Source: Pseudomonas oligotrophica
GTDB taxonomy: Bacteria; Pseudomonadota; Gammaproteobacteria; Pseudomonadales; Pseudomonadaceae
Assembly: GCF_021726475.1 (NCBI RefSeq)
Contig: NZ_JAKJRU010000008.1
Coordinates: 172,508-236,507 of the forward strand
Length of the DNA: 64,000 nucleotides
Direction of reading: 5' to 3'
Part shown: piece by piece, positions 21,353 through 30,128 of the stretch
Layout of the letters: every line of letters begins with the position of its first letter
Numbering within the stretch: the stretch's first letter is position 1
Program-made: the position numbers and the translations under genes
Notes under the pieces: generated by a model
Told to the model about the DNA's origin: nothing
The model's input: only the letters and a program-made list of their open reading frames with translations
Database searches by the model: none

Positions 21353-22714
21353 TCAGCGCACGCCGGAATTGCGCAGTGCGGTCGGCGTGTACTGGTTGGA
21401 GTTGGCCTTGTAGTTGTAGGTGTAGGGGTTGCGCTCCTCGTTCTTCATGCCCATCACCAGGTAGCGGCCGGAAACCAGGTCGTACAGCGTCTCCATCGAG
21501 TACAGCGGGACCTGCACGTTGTAGATGTACTGGCTGTGCGCCTCGGCCACGCGCCACAGCGTGCCGCGGCCGTCGTAGTGGTCGATCACCGCGGCCTGCC
21601 AGGTGTCCTCGTCGATGAAGAAGTGGCGCTTGGCGTAGATGTGGCGCTCACCCTGCTTGAGCGTCGCCTCCACCTCCCACACGCGGTGCAGTTCGTAGCG
21701 GGTCAGGTCCTGGTTGATGTGGCCGGGCTGGATGATGTCGGCGTACTTGTGCTGCGGCGAATCCAGGCGATAGGAATTGTACGGAATGTACAGCTCCTTC
21801 TTGCCGACCAGCTTCCAGTCGTAGCGATCCGGCGCGCCGTTGAACATGTCCAGGTTGTCCGAGGTGCGCAGGCCGTCTGCGGCGGTACCCGGGCCGTCGT
21901 AGGCGACCTGCGGGGCGCGGCGCACGCGGCGCTGGCCGGCGTTGTAGATCCAGGCCATGCGCGGTTCCTTGACCTGGTCCAGGGTCTCGTGGACCAACAG
22001 CACGTTGCCGGCCAGGCGCGAGGGTTCGGTGACCTGCTGCTTGAAGTAGAACAGCACGTTGCCGTGCTTCTCCGGTGCGTAGTCGGTCAGGCTGTTGGTG
22101 TAGACCACTTCGTCGACGAACTTGACCAGGCTGAAGCTGCCGTTGACCTGCGGCGTGGCCTGGGCGACCACGCGGCGGGCCGAGTCGCCGCGATAGCGGG
22201 TGATGTGGTTCCAGACCACCTCCAGGCCATCCTGCGGGATGGGAAAGGCGACGGCCCTGTCGAAGCCCTCCAGACCGTTGCCGCCGCGCACCAGCTTGGT
22301 GGTGCGCGCGTTGCGCGCCGCGGCTTCGTAGATGTGCGCAGGCATCGCCGCGCTGCGGCGGGTCTCGAACACCGGCAGGCGGTAGCTGTCCGGATAGCGC
22401 TTGAGCATGGCGATCTGACCCGGGGTCAGGTTGGCCTTGTACTGCTCGTAGTTCTGCGCGGTGATGGTGAACTTCGGCTGGTCGCCGGGGAAGGGGTCGC
22501 CGACGAAGCCGTTGGCGTCCACCGCGGCGGCGTCTGGCGCCAGGCCGCCGGTCCATGCCGGGATGGTGCCGGCGGCGTTGCCGGCCTGCTCGGCGCCGAC
22601 CGGTGTCAGGCCGTTGCCCAGGCGGGCCGCCTGTTCTTCGCCCACCGCGGCCAGTGCACTGCCGGCGAACAGTGCGAGTGAAATGGCCCCCATGCTGAAT
22701 AGCTTGCTCGTCAT
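21353..22714 (-). CDS. DUF1329 secreted protein
   Basis: The 453-residue product has a Sec signal peptide (MTSKLFSMGAISLALFAGSA, cleavage near ALAA). The mature part matches DUF1329, a periplasmic or outer-membrane-associated family with a LolA/LolB-like fold: IPAWTGGLAPDAAAV near the start, AWIYNAGQRRVRRAP in the middle, and RHIYAKRHFFIDEDTWQA toward the end. DUF1329 genes usually lie with DUF1302 and RND-type genes; none is adjacent here. The start at 22714 has TTGGAG-like purines upstream. Confidence 0.9.
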   Translation of the reverse strand: MTSKLFSMGAISLALFAGSALAAVGEEQAARLGNGLTPVGAEQAGNAAGTIPAWTGGLAPDAAAVDANGFVGDPFPGDQPKFTITAQNYEQYKANLTPGQIAMLKRYPDSYRLPVFETRRSAAMPAHIYEAAARNARTTKLVRGGNGLEGFDRAVAFPIPQDGLEVVWNHITRYRGDSARRVVAQATPQVNGSFSLVKFVDEVVYTNSLTDYAPEKHGNVLFYFKQQVTEPSRLAGNVLLVHETLDQVKEPRMAWIYNAGQRRVRRAPQVAYDGPGTAADGLRTSDNLDMFNGAPDRYDWKLVGKKELYIPYNSYRLDSPQHKYADIIQPGHINQDLTRYELHRVWEVEATLKQGERHIYAKRHFFIDEDTWQAAVIDHYDGRGTLWRVAEAHSQYIYNVQVPLYSMETLYDLVSGRYLVMGMKNEERNPYTYNYKANSNQYTPTALRNSGVR

Positions 22715-23062
22715 TGTTGTTGTTTCCTTGGAGTGGCGGAAATTCACAGGCTCTGCTGTTCCGCTGCCTGCTGGAGCGACTGCCCGGGATCGGCGCCGCC
22801 TTGCGCCCTCGGCGGCGCTCATGAGGGCCAACCGATGTCCGGTCGCGCCGCTCTAGCTCGCTGCTTCGAGGTGTGCCGAGGGTGCCGCCCGGGTGTGCGC
22901 TGCGTCAAGGTCGTGGCGGCGAGGGTCCGTCATCAGCGTGGCGAATGGCGCTTTCACCCTTCGCTCCGTCGGAAACGCCGCGCGGGCGGCGGCGCGCTCC
23001 AGTAGACTCCCGCTCGCCCGCGTGGCGGGCGCTTCGATTCCTATCCTGAAGCGGAGGTAAAG
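22715..23062. other. 348-bp divergent intergenic region
   Basis: No gene or recognisable RNA was seen between the divergent DUF1329 gene and the 87-residue membrane protein. A GC hairpin (CCCGC-tcg-type repeats near 23010-23030) lies close to the latter. Promoters for both directions are presumably here but none was convincing. Confidence 0.5.
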
Positions 23063-23326
23063 ATGTCGCTGCAGGCCCATTTCCCCCAGGTTCCCGACCT
23101 GGCCACCCTGCTCAACCTGCTGGCGCTGCTGTGCGCCTTCACCGGCGGCTGGCTGCTGCTGGCGACCCGCTGGCGCGTCATGCAGGCCAAGGCGCGCCAG
23201 GCTGGCGAGCTGGCGTCGACGGTGGTCGCCGACCCCGCCGCGCAACTCAACCAGGCCTTCTACCGGGTCGGCTTCGCCGGGCTCGGCGCGGCGCTGCTGT
23301 TCTCCTGGATCAGCCGGCTGCTGTGA
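23063..23326 (+). CDS. 87-residue membrane protein of unknown function
   Basis: The small protein has two predicted membrane helices, at about 12-33 (LATLLNLLALLCAFTGGWLL) and 68-86 (FYRVGFAGLGAALLFSWISR), joined by a basic cytoplasmic loop. A good ribosome binding site (GCGGAGGTAAAG) precedes the ATG. No family is recognised. It is convergent with the acyltransferase gene, with a 15-bp gap. Confidence 0.72.
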   Translation: MSLQAHFPQVPDLATLLNLLALLCAFTGGWLLLATRWRVMQAKARQAGELASTVVADPAAQLNQAFYRVGFAGLGAALLFSWISRLL

Positions 23327-23341
23327 CGCGCCGGCCGGGGC

Positions 23342-24508
23342 TCACAGCGGCAGCCCGGCCTTGAGCCGGTACTGGTTGCGCACCGGGTTGGCGTACTGCT
23401 GGATCAGGTAGGGCTGCTGTACGCTCGGGCAGGCGGCCAGCCGGCGCCCCCACTCGGCCCTGGCCCGCTCGATTTCCGCGGCTTCGAACAGCTGCTCGAC
23501 GGCGGGCACCTCGAGGCGCTCGTCGCGCTCGTCCCACATGGCGTAGGCCAGGTAGTGCACCGGGAACAGGCGATAGCTGCCGAGGATCTGCCGGTCGAGC
23601 TCGGCGGCCAGTTCCTTGGCGTCGGCCGGGAGCTGCTCCATCGGCGTGCCGAAGGCCAGGTGCACGCGGCCCTTGTAGCCGGTGATGCCCAGGGCGATGC
23701 TGGCGTCGTCCTCGCCCGGTGCCTTGGTGTAGCTGCCGGTGGTGGCGCGGATGTACAGCTCGCGGGCCTTGGCCTGGTCGCAGGGGTCGTATTCGTAGCT
23801 GATCGAGACCGCGGTGGGGCGCAGCGCGGCGAGCACCTCGGCGAACGGCTCGTCCTTGCGGCTCATGTGCAGCATCTTGAGGATCGCCGAGTCGGTGCGG
23901 TCGTCGCCGTCCTTGGCCCGGCCTTCGGCCTGGGCGATCCAGACCGACTCGCCATCCTCGCGGATCGAGTGGTTGATGTAGGCCGAGAGCACCTGGTAGG
24001 CGGCCAGCTTCTCGCGGCGGCCGGTAATCGAGCGGCGCACGATGAAGCTCTTGTTCAGGCGCATCAGGTCGCTGACGAACGGGCGCTGCAACAGGTTGTC
24101 GCCGATGGCGATGCGCGGTGTGCGCAGGCCGGCGTGGTAGACCGCGTAGTTGACGAAGGCCGGGTCCATGACGATGTCGCGGTGGTTGGCCAGGTACAGG
24201 CAGGCGCGGCCGGGTTGCAGGCGATCGAGCCCCGAGTAGGTCACCCCGTCGGTGGCCCGCTCGATGGTACGGTCGACATAGTTCTCGATGCGGTGCTGCA
24301 GCGCATCGACCGAGTCGATGCCGGCGAACTCGCGGTGCAGGCGCTTGCCGATCAGCGGCTTGAGCAGCCAGCCCATGGGCCCCGCCAGGCGCGGAAAGCG
24401 GAAGTGCGCGAGCACGTCGAGGAATTCGCGATCGGCGAACAGCCGGGTCATGACGCCCGGGACTTCGGCGTCGGCATAGGGTCGGATGGCTTCGAATTCG
24501 TCCATCAT
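23342..24508 (-). CDS. PlsC-like glycerolipid acyltransferase family protein
   Basis: The 388-residue protein begins MMDEFEAIRPYADAEV. The acyltransferase region has LYLANHRDIVMDPAFV, where the usual H-x4-D motif appears as H-x5-D, and VWIAQAEGRAKDGDDRTD in place of the EGTR block. This resembles a pseudomonad family annotated as 1-acyl-glycerol-3-phosphate acyltransferase; the exact reaction is unknown. Two adjacent ATG codons at 24508 and 24505 cannot be separated by sequence, and an upstream start at 24541 is less likely. Confidence 0.82.
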   Translation of the reverse strand: MMDEFEAIRPYADAEVPGVMTRLFADREFLDVLAHFRFPRLAGPMGWLLKPLIGKRLHREFAGIDSVDALQHRIENYVDRTIERATDGVTYSGLDRLQPGRACLYLANHRDIVMDPAFVNYAVYHAGLRTPRIAIGDNLLQRPFVSDLMRLNKSFIVRRSITGRREKLAAYQVLSAYINHSIREDGESVWIAQAEGRAKDGDDRTDSAILKMLHMSRKDEPFAEVLAALRPTAVSISYEYDPCDQAKARELYIRATTGSYTKAPGEDDASIALGITGYKGRVHLAFGTPMEQLPADAKELAAELDRQILGSYRLFPVHYLAYAMWDERDERLEVPAVEQLFEAAEIERARAEWGRRLAACPSVQQPYLIQQYANPVRNQYRLKAGLPL

Positions 24509-24687
24509 GTTCTCGTAATGGAGGGCACGGGCCGCCGGCATGACGCATCGCCACGCCGCGCGCTATAACGAAACAGGACCGGGCAGGCGAGCGCAGCATC
24601 CGCCCGCGGCGGCGCCAGGGTCCCTCGCGCGCCGATGGCTCGGCCGCGAAGGCGGCGATTATAACGACAAGTGACGCGGAGGCGCCG

Positions 24688-24870
24688 ATGCTGGAAGTGC
24701 AGAAATACCAATGTCCGTACTGTTGGGAAACGGTGGAGGCGCTGCTGGATCTGAGCGGCGGCAACCAGCAGTACGAGGAAGACTGCCCGGTCTGCTGCCG
24801 GCCGGTGGTGTTCTGGCTCGAGACCGACGGCAGCCAGTGGCAACTGGCGGTGCGACGCGAGGAGGACTGA
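24688..24870 (+). CDS. CPXCG-motif cysteine-rich small protein
   Basis: The 60-residue protein has two CxxC knuckles (CPYC at residues 9-12 and CPVC at 33-36), consistent with a zinc-ribbon. It belongs to the CPXCG-motif family; its role is unknown. Its stop overlaps the start of the DUF2007 gene as TGATG, so the two are probably made in a fixed ratio. Confidence 0.88.
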   Translation: MLEVQKYQCPYCWETVEALLDLSGGNQQYEEDCPVCCRPVVFWLETDGSQWQLAVRREED

Positions 24871-25130
24871 TGCAGCGAGTCTACGAGCCCAGCGACCTGC
24901 TCGAGGCGCAGATGCTGCTGGGCATGCTGGAGGCCGAGGGCATCGAGGCGTTCATCGCCGGCGGGCACCTGCTCGGTGCCATGGGCGAGTTGCCCGCGCT
25001 GGGGCTGCTCGGCCTGCTGGTGGAAGATGCCCAGGCCGAGCGCGCGCGCCAGCTGATCGCTGCGTACAATGGCGCGGTACCGCTGTCCGGCGACGAACCG
25101 GACAGCTATCCCGGTGAGCTGATCTGTTGA
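24870..25130 (+). CDS. DUF2007 putative signal-transducing protein
   Basis: The 86-residue protein begins MQRVYEPSDLLEAQMLLGML and follows the DUF2007 pattern (AEGIEAFIAGGHL, then GLLVEDAQAERARQLIAAY), a ferredoxin-like fold related to PII-like small proteins. The function is unproven. The ATG overlaps the preceding stop and GGAGGACTG is a strong ribosome binding site inside the upstream gene. Confidence 0.87.
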   Translation: MQRVYEPSDLLEAQMLLGMLEAEGIEAFIAGGHLLGAMGELPALGLLGLLVEDAQAERARQLIAAYNGAVPLSGDEPDSYPGELIC

Positions 25131-25140
25131 CGAGTCCCGT

Positions 25141-25761
25141 ATGTGTGGCCGCTTTGCCCTGTTTCGCTGGAGCGCGGAGTTTTCCGCGCTGCCCGGCTTT
25201 CCCCCGGACCAGCTGCCGCACTGGAGCCTGGCGCCCGGTGCGCAGGTGCTGCTGCTGCGCAGCGACGCCGGCCAGGCACGGCTCGACCGCGCCCGCTGGG
25301 GGCTGACGCCGGCCTGGCTCACCGACTTCACCCGCACGCCGGCGCAGGCGCGGGTGGAGACCGTCGCCGAGCAGCCGATGTTCCGCGAGGCCTTCGGGCA
25401 GCGGCGCGGCCTGCTGCCGGCCAACGGCTTCTACGAATGGCGCGGGCGTGTACGCAAGCGGCCCTACTGGATGACCACCGAGGATTCGCTGGCCTACTTC
25501 GCGGCGATCTGGGAGGCCTACCCGGTGCAGGGTCACGAATACCTGAGTGTCGCGCTGCTCACCGTGCCGGCCGCCGACCAGCGCCGGCCGCTGATCCTGC
25601 GCGGCGAGGCGTGCAAGGCCTGGCTCGCGGCGGACACGCCGGCCGAGCGCCTGCACGAGCTGCTCGCCGAGCCCCGGCCGGCCCTCAGGGAGCGGCCGCT
25701 GGCCACCTTCGTCAACGACCCGGCGCTGGATGCGCCGCAGTGCCTGACGCCGGCCAACTGA
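25141..25761 (+). CDS. SRAP (YedK/HMCES-like) protein with altered active site
   Basis: SRAP proteins crosslink to abasic sites in single-stranded DNA through the amine and thiol of Cys2. The 206-residue protein keeps Cys2 (MCGRFALF) and the glutamate in ANGFYEWRG (Glu99). The asparagine usually found in the NARxE motif is Gln69 (AQARVETVAEQPMF), and the conserved HDRMP block is replaced by DQRRP near 146-150, so the histidine needed for crosslink reversal is missing. It may be a specialised paralog. It starts 10 bp after the DUF2007 stop. Confidence 0.87.
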   Translation: MCGRFALFRWSAEFSALPGFPPDQLPHWSLAPGAQVLLLRSDAGQARLDRARWGLTPAWLTDFTRTPAQARVETVAEQPMFREAFGQRRGLLPANGFYEWRGRVRKRPYWMTTEDSLAYFAAIWEAYPVQGHEYLSVALLTVPAADQRRPLILRGEACKAWLAADTPAERLHELLAEPRPALRERPLATFVNDPALDAPQCLTPAN

Positions 25762-25840
25762 GCGGCGCCTGGCGCCCGCGCCGCTTGTGACGAACCGGCG
25801 ACGGACCTAGGATACGGGCGGATCTTCCGGAGTGCCCGTC

Positions 25841-26650
25841 ATGCCCAAGCTCAGAATCCTCTCCCTGTCCCTCGCGGTCGCGCTGGCCGGCTGCCAGGCG
25901 GTCGATACCACCAGCGGCGGCGCCGTCGGTGTCGAGCGCAAGCAGTACATGTTCAGCATGCTGTCGACCGAGCAGGTCAACCAGATGTACGCGCAGTCCT
26001 ACCAGCAGAAGCTCAGCGAAGCCTCGAGCAAGGGCGTGCTGGAGAAGAGCAGCCCGATCAGCAAGCGAATCGACGGCATCGCCCGCCGGCTGATCGCCCA
26101 GGTCGGCGTGTTCCGCCCGGACGCGGCGCAGTGGGACTGGGAAGTCGCGGTGATCGACAACGACGAGCTGAACGCCAACTGCGGGCCGGGCGGCAAGATC
26201 ATGTTCTACACCGGCCTGGTGGAAAAACTGAAGCTGACCGATGACGAGATCGCCGCGGTGATGGGCCACGAGATCGCCCACGCGCTGCGCGAGCACGGCC
26301 GCGAGGCGATGTCCAAGGCCTATGGCGTGCAGATGGCGACGCAGCTGGGCTCGGCCTTCGGGGTCGGCGCCGGCAGCCTGCAGCTGGCCAACATGGGCGT
26401 GGAATACCTGATGACGCTGCCCAACAGCCGCTCCAACGAGAACGAGGCAGACCTGATCGGGCTGGAACTGGCCGCACGGGCCGGCTACAACCCCAACGCC
26501 GCGATCAGCCTGTGGCAGAAGATGTCGGCGGCCGGCGGCTCGGCGCCGCCGGAATTCATGAGCACGCACCCCTCGTCCGGCAGCCGCATCGAATCGCTGC
26601 GCAACACGGTGCCCAAGGTGATGCCGCTCTACGAACAGACGCGCCGCTGA
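25841..26650 (+). CDS. M48-family metallopeptidase lipoprotein
   Basis: The 269-residue protein has a lipoprotein signal with lipobox (LSLAVALAGCQAVD). The zinc motif HEIAH is at residues 143-147, followed by the third ligand in SNENEADLIGLELAAR. This matches the LoiP/YcaL type of M48 peptidase, which works in the periplasm on outer-membrane assembly or quality control; the substrate is unknown. GGAG at 25828-25831 supports ATG 25841 over the GTG at 25832. Confidence 0.92.
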   Translation: MPKLRILSLSLAVALAGCQAVDTTSGGAVGVERKQYMFSMLSTEQVNQMYAQSYQQKLSEASSKGVLEKSSPISKRIDGIARRLIAQVGVFRPDAAQWDWEVAVIDNDELNANCGPGGKIMFYTGLVEKLKLTDDEIAAVMGHEIAHALREHGREAMSKAYGVQMATQLGSAFGVGAGSLQLANMGVEYLMTLPNSRSNENEADLIGLELAARAGYNPNAAISLWQKMSAAGGSAPPEFMSTHPSSGSRIESLRNTVPKVMPLYEQTRR

Positions 26651-26669
26651 AGGTGCCGGCCTGCCGCGC

Positions 26670-27113
26670 TCAGAGCGTCGACAGGCCGTCGCCCAGAGCG
26701 CTGTGCAGGCCCAGCTGCAGGCGCGCGTTCTCAAGGTCGAGCAGGGTGCTCACCTCTTCGATCTCGCCGGCCGAGTTGAAGGTCCACAGGGAAATGGCGG
26801 CCACGGCCAGGATCTTGTCGGTGGCGGGGCAGCCGAGCAGCGGGCGGGTCAGGGTACCCATCACGGTGCAGGTGCTGACCACCCGGTGGCCTTCGCACAG
26901 GCACTCGTCGACCACCACCTCCAGGTCCGGCATCGCCGTGCGGACCTGGCGCACCAGCTCGGCGAAGCCGGCCGCATTGAGCGGCTGGCCGACCACCGAA
27001 CTCTTGTAGCTGAAATAGCGACTCTGCAACTGCTCGGAGAGTGCCAGGCGGCCCTTGTTCCAGCTCAGATCGATATGGGTACAGACTCGTTTCTTGCGTC
27101 CATCCGCCGACAT
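26670..27113 (-). CDS. SnoaL-like (NTF2-fold) protein
   Basis: The 147-residue cytoplasmic protein begins MSADGRKKRVCTHIDLSWNK. The pattern LNAAGFAELVRQVRTAMPDL, then VSTCTVMGTLTRPLLGCPAT and IEEVSTLLDLENARLQLGL, matches SnoaL-like polyketide cyclase relatives, which bind small molecules and rarely have known substrates. CGAGGAG ten bases upstream of the ATG is a good ribosome binding site. Confidence 0.78.
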   Translation of the reverse strand: MSADGRKKRVCTHIDLSWNKGRLALSEQLQSRYFSYKSSVVGQPLNAAGFAELVRQVRTAMPDLEVVVDECLCEGHRVVSTCTVMGTLTRPLLGCPATDKILAVAAISLWTFNSAGEIEEVSTLLDLENARLQLGLHSALGDGLSTL

Positions 27114-27196
27114 GCAGCCTGATCTCCTCGGAACGCTGGTAGGCACTGCGGGGAGCACTCTACCAGTTGGTTCCGGCGGCGGACTTGCGCTGCGTA

Positions 27197-27784
27197 TCAG
27201 CTTGGAGCGATGGCGCCCAGGCTGATCGCCTCGTAGGCGGCGTACACCGCCAGCGCGGCGAAGGCGGCCGCGGCGATCCGGCGGATCAGTGTCAGTGGCA
27301 GGCGGTCGGCGGCGAAGTGGCTGGCCAGCACCACCGGCACGTTGGCGATCAGCATGCCGAGGGTCGTGCCGATCACCACCAGCACCAACTGCGGGTACTG
27401 CGCGGCGAGCATCACGGTGGCGACCTGGGTCTTGTCGCCCATCTCGGCGATGAAGAAGGCGATCAGCGTGGCGAGGAAGGGGCCGTAGGCGCGACCGAGG
27501 CGGGTGTCGTCGTCGTCGAGCTTGTCCGGGATGAGCGTCCAGAGCGCGACCAGGGCAAAGCTCAGGGCGAGGATCCAGCGCAGCATCACCGGCGAAAGCA
27601 GGTCGGAAACGATGTTGCCGAGCAGGCCGGCGGCGGCATGGTTGGCCAGGGTGGCGACGACGATACCCCAGATGATCGGCCAGGGCCGGCGGTAGCGGGC
27701 GGCCAGCAGCAGCGCGAGCAGCTGGGTCTTGTCGCCGATCTCGGCCAGGGCAACGATGAACGTGGGGACTGCGAGTGCTTCCAA
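27197..27784 (-). CDS. GDT1/TMEM165 (UPF0016) family manganese exporter
   Basis: The 195-residue membrane protein is an internal repeat of three helices each, with the hallmark E-x-G-D-K-T-Q in both halves (EIGDKTQLLALLLAA near residue 15, EMGDKTQVATVMLAA in the second half). Bacterial members such as Vibrio MneA export Mn2+. The riboswitch-like leader upstream supports a manganese role. It is preceded by a GGAAGTCCC leader segment and has its own transcription unit. Confidence 0.93.
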   Translation of the reverse strand: MEALAVPTFIVALAEIGDKTQLLALLLAARYRRPWPIIWGIVVATLANHAAAGLLGNIVSDLLSPVMLRWILALSFALVALWTLIPDKLDDDDTRLGRAYGPFLATLIAFFIAEMGDKTQVATVMLAAQYPQLVLVVIGTTLGMLIANVPVVLASHFAADRLPLTLIRRIAAAAFAALAVYAAYEAISLGAIAPS

Positions 27785-27829
27785 AGGGACTTCCTTGAGG
27801 GCGGGCCGACATGATCACCATGGCATGCA

Positions 27830-27985
27830 CAGCCTGCCCGCCCGGGTCAGGAGTACATGCCATGGGTCTTGTCAGACGGCGCGCTGGTGCGCGGTTCGTC
27901 GCATGCGCCATGGTCTGCGGACCAAGTGTGTTGACGCATGCCAGGCGGGCCGGGGCGCGCCTGAGACTACTCCCCCAGAGGACGG
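27830..27985 (-). promoter_or_regulatory. yybP-ykoY (Mn2+) riboswitch candidate in the GDT1 leader
   Basis: On the minus strand the leader contains GGGGGAGTAG (27976-27967) and, about 40 bases downstream, GCGTCAACACACTTGG (near 27936-27921), the two sequence signatures of the yybP-ykoY manganese aptamer. Downstream TACTCC (27855-27850) can pair with GGAGTA of the aptamer, offering a possible alternative fold. The riboswitch class is known upstream of UPF0016 and mntP genes. Boundaries are approximate. Confidence 0.78.
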
Positions 27986-28046
27986 CGGCGAGTTTGCCCG
28001 TTTGCTCGCCGCGGTGCAACCGCCAGGCCGTTGCGTGGCGCCGGCT

Positions 28047-29045
28047 TCAGCCCTTGCGTGCCTGGTAGATGCGAAAGCCGTCGGCCTCGGCCAGCTGCCG
28101 GCACGGCCCCAGGTGCGCCTCGATCAGCGGCGGGTAGCGCAGGAAGGCATTGGCCACCAGGCGTAGCTCGCCGGCGCCACGCAGATGCGCCCCGGCGCGC
28201 TCGAGCAAAGCCTCGCTGGCTGCGTAGCTGGTGTGCACGCCCTGGTGGAACGGCGGGTTGCTGACGATGGCGTCCAGCTCGAAGGGCGCCGCATCGATCC
28301 CGTCGCCGGCGATCACCTCGGCCTGCAGGTCGTTGGCGGCCAGGGTCAGGCGGCTGCTCTGCACGGCGAAGGCATCGACGTCCAGCAGCACCAGCTGGCT
28401 GTCCGGGTAGCGCCGCTTGAGCGCCGCGCCGATTACCCCGGCACCGCAGCCGAAATCCAGCACGCGGCCCGTCGGCAGGTCGTCCAGGTGCTCGAGCAGC
28501 AGGGCGCTGCCGCGATCCAGGCGGCCGTGGCTGAACACCCCCGGCAGGCTGACCACCTCCAGCGGCCCGTCGGCCAGTTCCAGGCGGTAATGCCGGGCGA
28601 AGTCGCCGGGCTGTGTCGCGGCCGGCGGCTGCGTTACCTCGACCTGCCAGAGCTGGCAGTGCCGGGCGTTGTCGAGCTTGCGCGCGCGGCCGAAGGCGGC
28701 CAGTTGCCTGCCGGCACGCTCGATGCCGCCGCGCTTCTCGCCGACCACGTAGAGCAGCCGGTCGCCGAGGCGGGCGGCGAGGGCCTGCAGCAGGTAGTCG
28801 GCCAGCTCGCGCGACTTGGGCAGGAACAGCACGGCGGCCTCGAAGTCGCCGGCCGGCATCTCGATGCCGAAGTGGCTGCGACCGGGAAAGCGTGCCTCGA
28901 GGCGCTGCTGGTCGCCGGCGTGCCAGCACCAGCCGTGGGCCTGGGGCAGGTGCGCGGGCAGGTCGTCACCCGGCAGGCCGGCCAGCAGCAGCCGGCCGGC
29001 GAACAGCTCGGCCTGGCGCAGCAGAACTTCGCTTCGAGGGTCCAT
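28047..29045 (-). CDS. rsmC: 16S rRNA (guanine(1207)-N(2))-methyltransferase RsmC
   Basis: RsmC methylates G1207 of 16S rRNA using SAM. The 332-residue protein has a degenerate N-terminal methyltransferase-like domain and a functional C-terminal one. The SAM loop reads [15 protein letters not shown] and the catalytic NPPF is in [13 protein letters not shown] following [15 protein letters not shown] is also typical. The ATG is at 29045. Confidence 0.93.
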   Translation of the reverse strand: MDPRSEVLLRQAELFAGRLLLAGLPGDDLPAHLPQAHGWCWHAGDQQRLEARFPGRSHFGIEMPAGDFEAAVLFLPKSRELADYLLQALAARLGDRLLYVVGEKRGGIERAGRQLAAFGRARKLDNARHCQLWQVEVTQPPAATQPGDFARHYRLELADGPLEVVSLPGVFSHGRLDRGSALLLEHLDDLPTGRVLDFGCGAGVIGAALKRRYPDSQLVLLDVDAFAVQSSRLTLAANDLQAEVIAGDGIDAAPFELDAIVSNPPFHQGVHTSYAASEALLERAGAHLRGAGELRLVANAFLRYPPLIEAHLGPCRQLAEADGFRIYQARKG

Positions 29046-29098
29046 GGTGCCTCCCGCAAAAGCCGCGCAGCTTAGCAGCCCGGCGCGCGCCCAGACAG

Positions 29099-30058
29099 TC
29101 AGCCGACCTGGCGCAGCGGTGTGCCGGCGAAGAAGGCCTGGGCGTTCTCGGCCAGCTGGGCGACGATGCGCTGGCGCGCCTCGCGGCTGCCCCAGGCGCT
29201 GTGCGGGGTGACGATCAGGCGTGGCACGTCGGCGGCCAGCAGCGGGTTGTCGTCGCGCGGCGGCTCGCTGGTCAGCACGTCGGTCGCCGCGCCGCCCAGG
29301 TGGCCGCGGCGCAGCGCATCGGCCAGCGCCTGCTCGTCGACCAGCCCGCCGCGCGCCGCGTTGATCAGGAAGGCGCCGGGCTTCATCAGGCCGAGTTCGC
29401 GGGCGCCGATCAGGTTGCGGGTCTGTTCGGTGAGCGGGCAATGCAGCGTCAGCGCGTCGACTTCGCCCAGCAGGTCGTCGAGGTCCAGCCGGCCGGGGCG
29501 CTGCGGGCGGCCCGGCAGGTTGCCGACCAGCACCTGCATGCCGAAGGCTTCGGCCAGGCGCGCCACGGCGCTGCCCAGTTCGCCCTGGCCGAGCAGGCCG
29601 AGCTTCTTGCCGGCCAGTTCGACGATCGGGAAATCGAGCAGGCAGAACTGGCCGCTCTGCTGCCAGCGGCCACGGGCCACCGCCGCCTGGTAGTCCGGCA
29701 GGCGCGTCGCCAGCGCCAGCAGCAGGGCGAGGGTGTGCTGGGCGACGGTCGGTGTGCCGTAGGCCTGGCAGTTGCAGACGGTGATGCCCAGGCGACGGGC
29801 GGCGGCCAGGTCGATGTTGTTGACGCCGGTGGCGGCGACCAGAATCAGCTTCAGTTCGGGGCAGGCGGCGAGGGTGTCCTCGCCCAGCGCGATCTTGTTG
29901 ACCAGCGCCACCTGGGCGCCGCGCAGGCGCTCGACGATGTCCTCTGGGGCGGTCTGCACATGGCATTCGAGCGTGTCGAAGGCGTCGTGCAGGGCGGTGA
30001 AGTCCAGGTCGCCCTGGTCAAGCGGGGCGAGATCGAGAAAGACGGCGCGTTTGGTCAT
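29099..30058 (-). CDS. D-2-hydroxyacid dehydrogenase (glycerate-dehydrogenase-like)
   Basis: The 319-residue NAD(P)-dependent enzyme has the dinucleotide loop [18 protein letters not shown], the arginine in [20 protein letters not shown], the glutamate in [15 protein letters not shown] and the catalytic histidine in [16 protein letters not shown]. This is the HprA branch, reducing hydroxypyruvate or glyoxylate; the physiological substrate is inferred. It is divergent from the LysE gene, with 70 bp between the starts. Confidence 0.9.
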   Translation of the reverse strand: MTKRAVFLDLAPLDQGDLDFTALHDAFDTLECHVQTAPEDIVERLRGAQVALVNKIALGEDTLAACPELKLILVAATGVNNIDLAAARRLGITVCNCQAYGTPTVAQHTLALLLALATRLPDYQAAVARGRWQQSGQFCLLDFPIVELAGKKLGLLGQGELGSAVARLAEAFGMQVLVGNLPGRPQRPGRLDLDDLLGEVDALTLHCPLTEQTRNLIGARELGLMKPGAFLINAARGGLVDEQALADALRRGHLGGAATDVLTSEPPRDDNPLLAADVPRLIVTPHSAWGSREARQRIVAQLAENAQAFFAGTPLRQVG

Positions 30059-30128
30059 CAACTGTACCTGTTCGGCTGAGGCGGGGTGGCGAGACAATCC
30101 CCGGACGTTCTGTTTAGCGGAGGTGATC

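Noticed and set aside
26670..28019. A 449-residue minus-strand frame fused to the SnoaL-like gene.
   Set aside because: The upstream part is antisense-like sequence overlapping the GDT1 gene in another frame. The ATG at 27113 with a good ribosome binding site is the real start.
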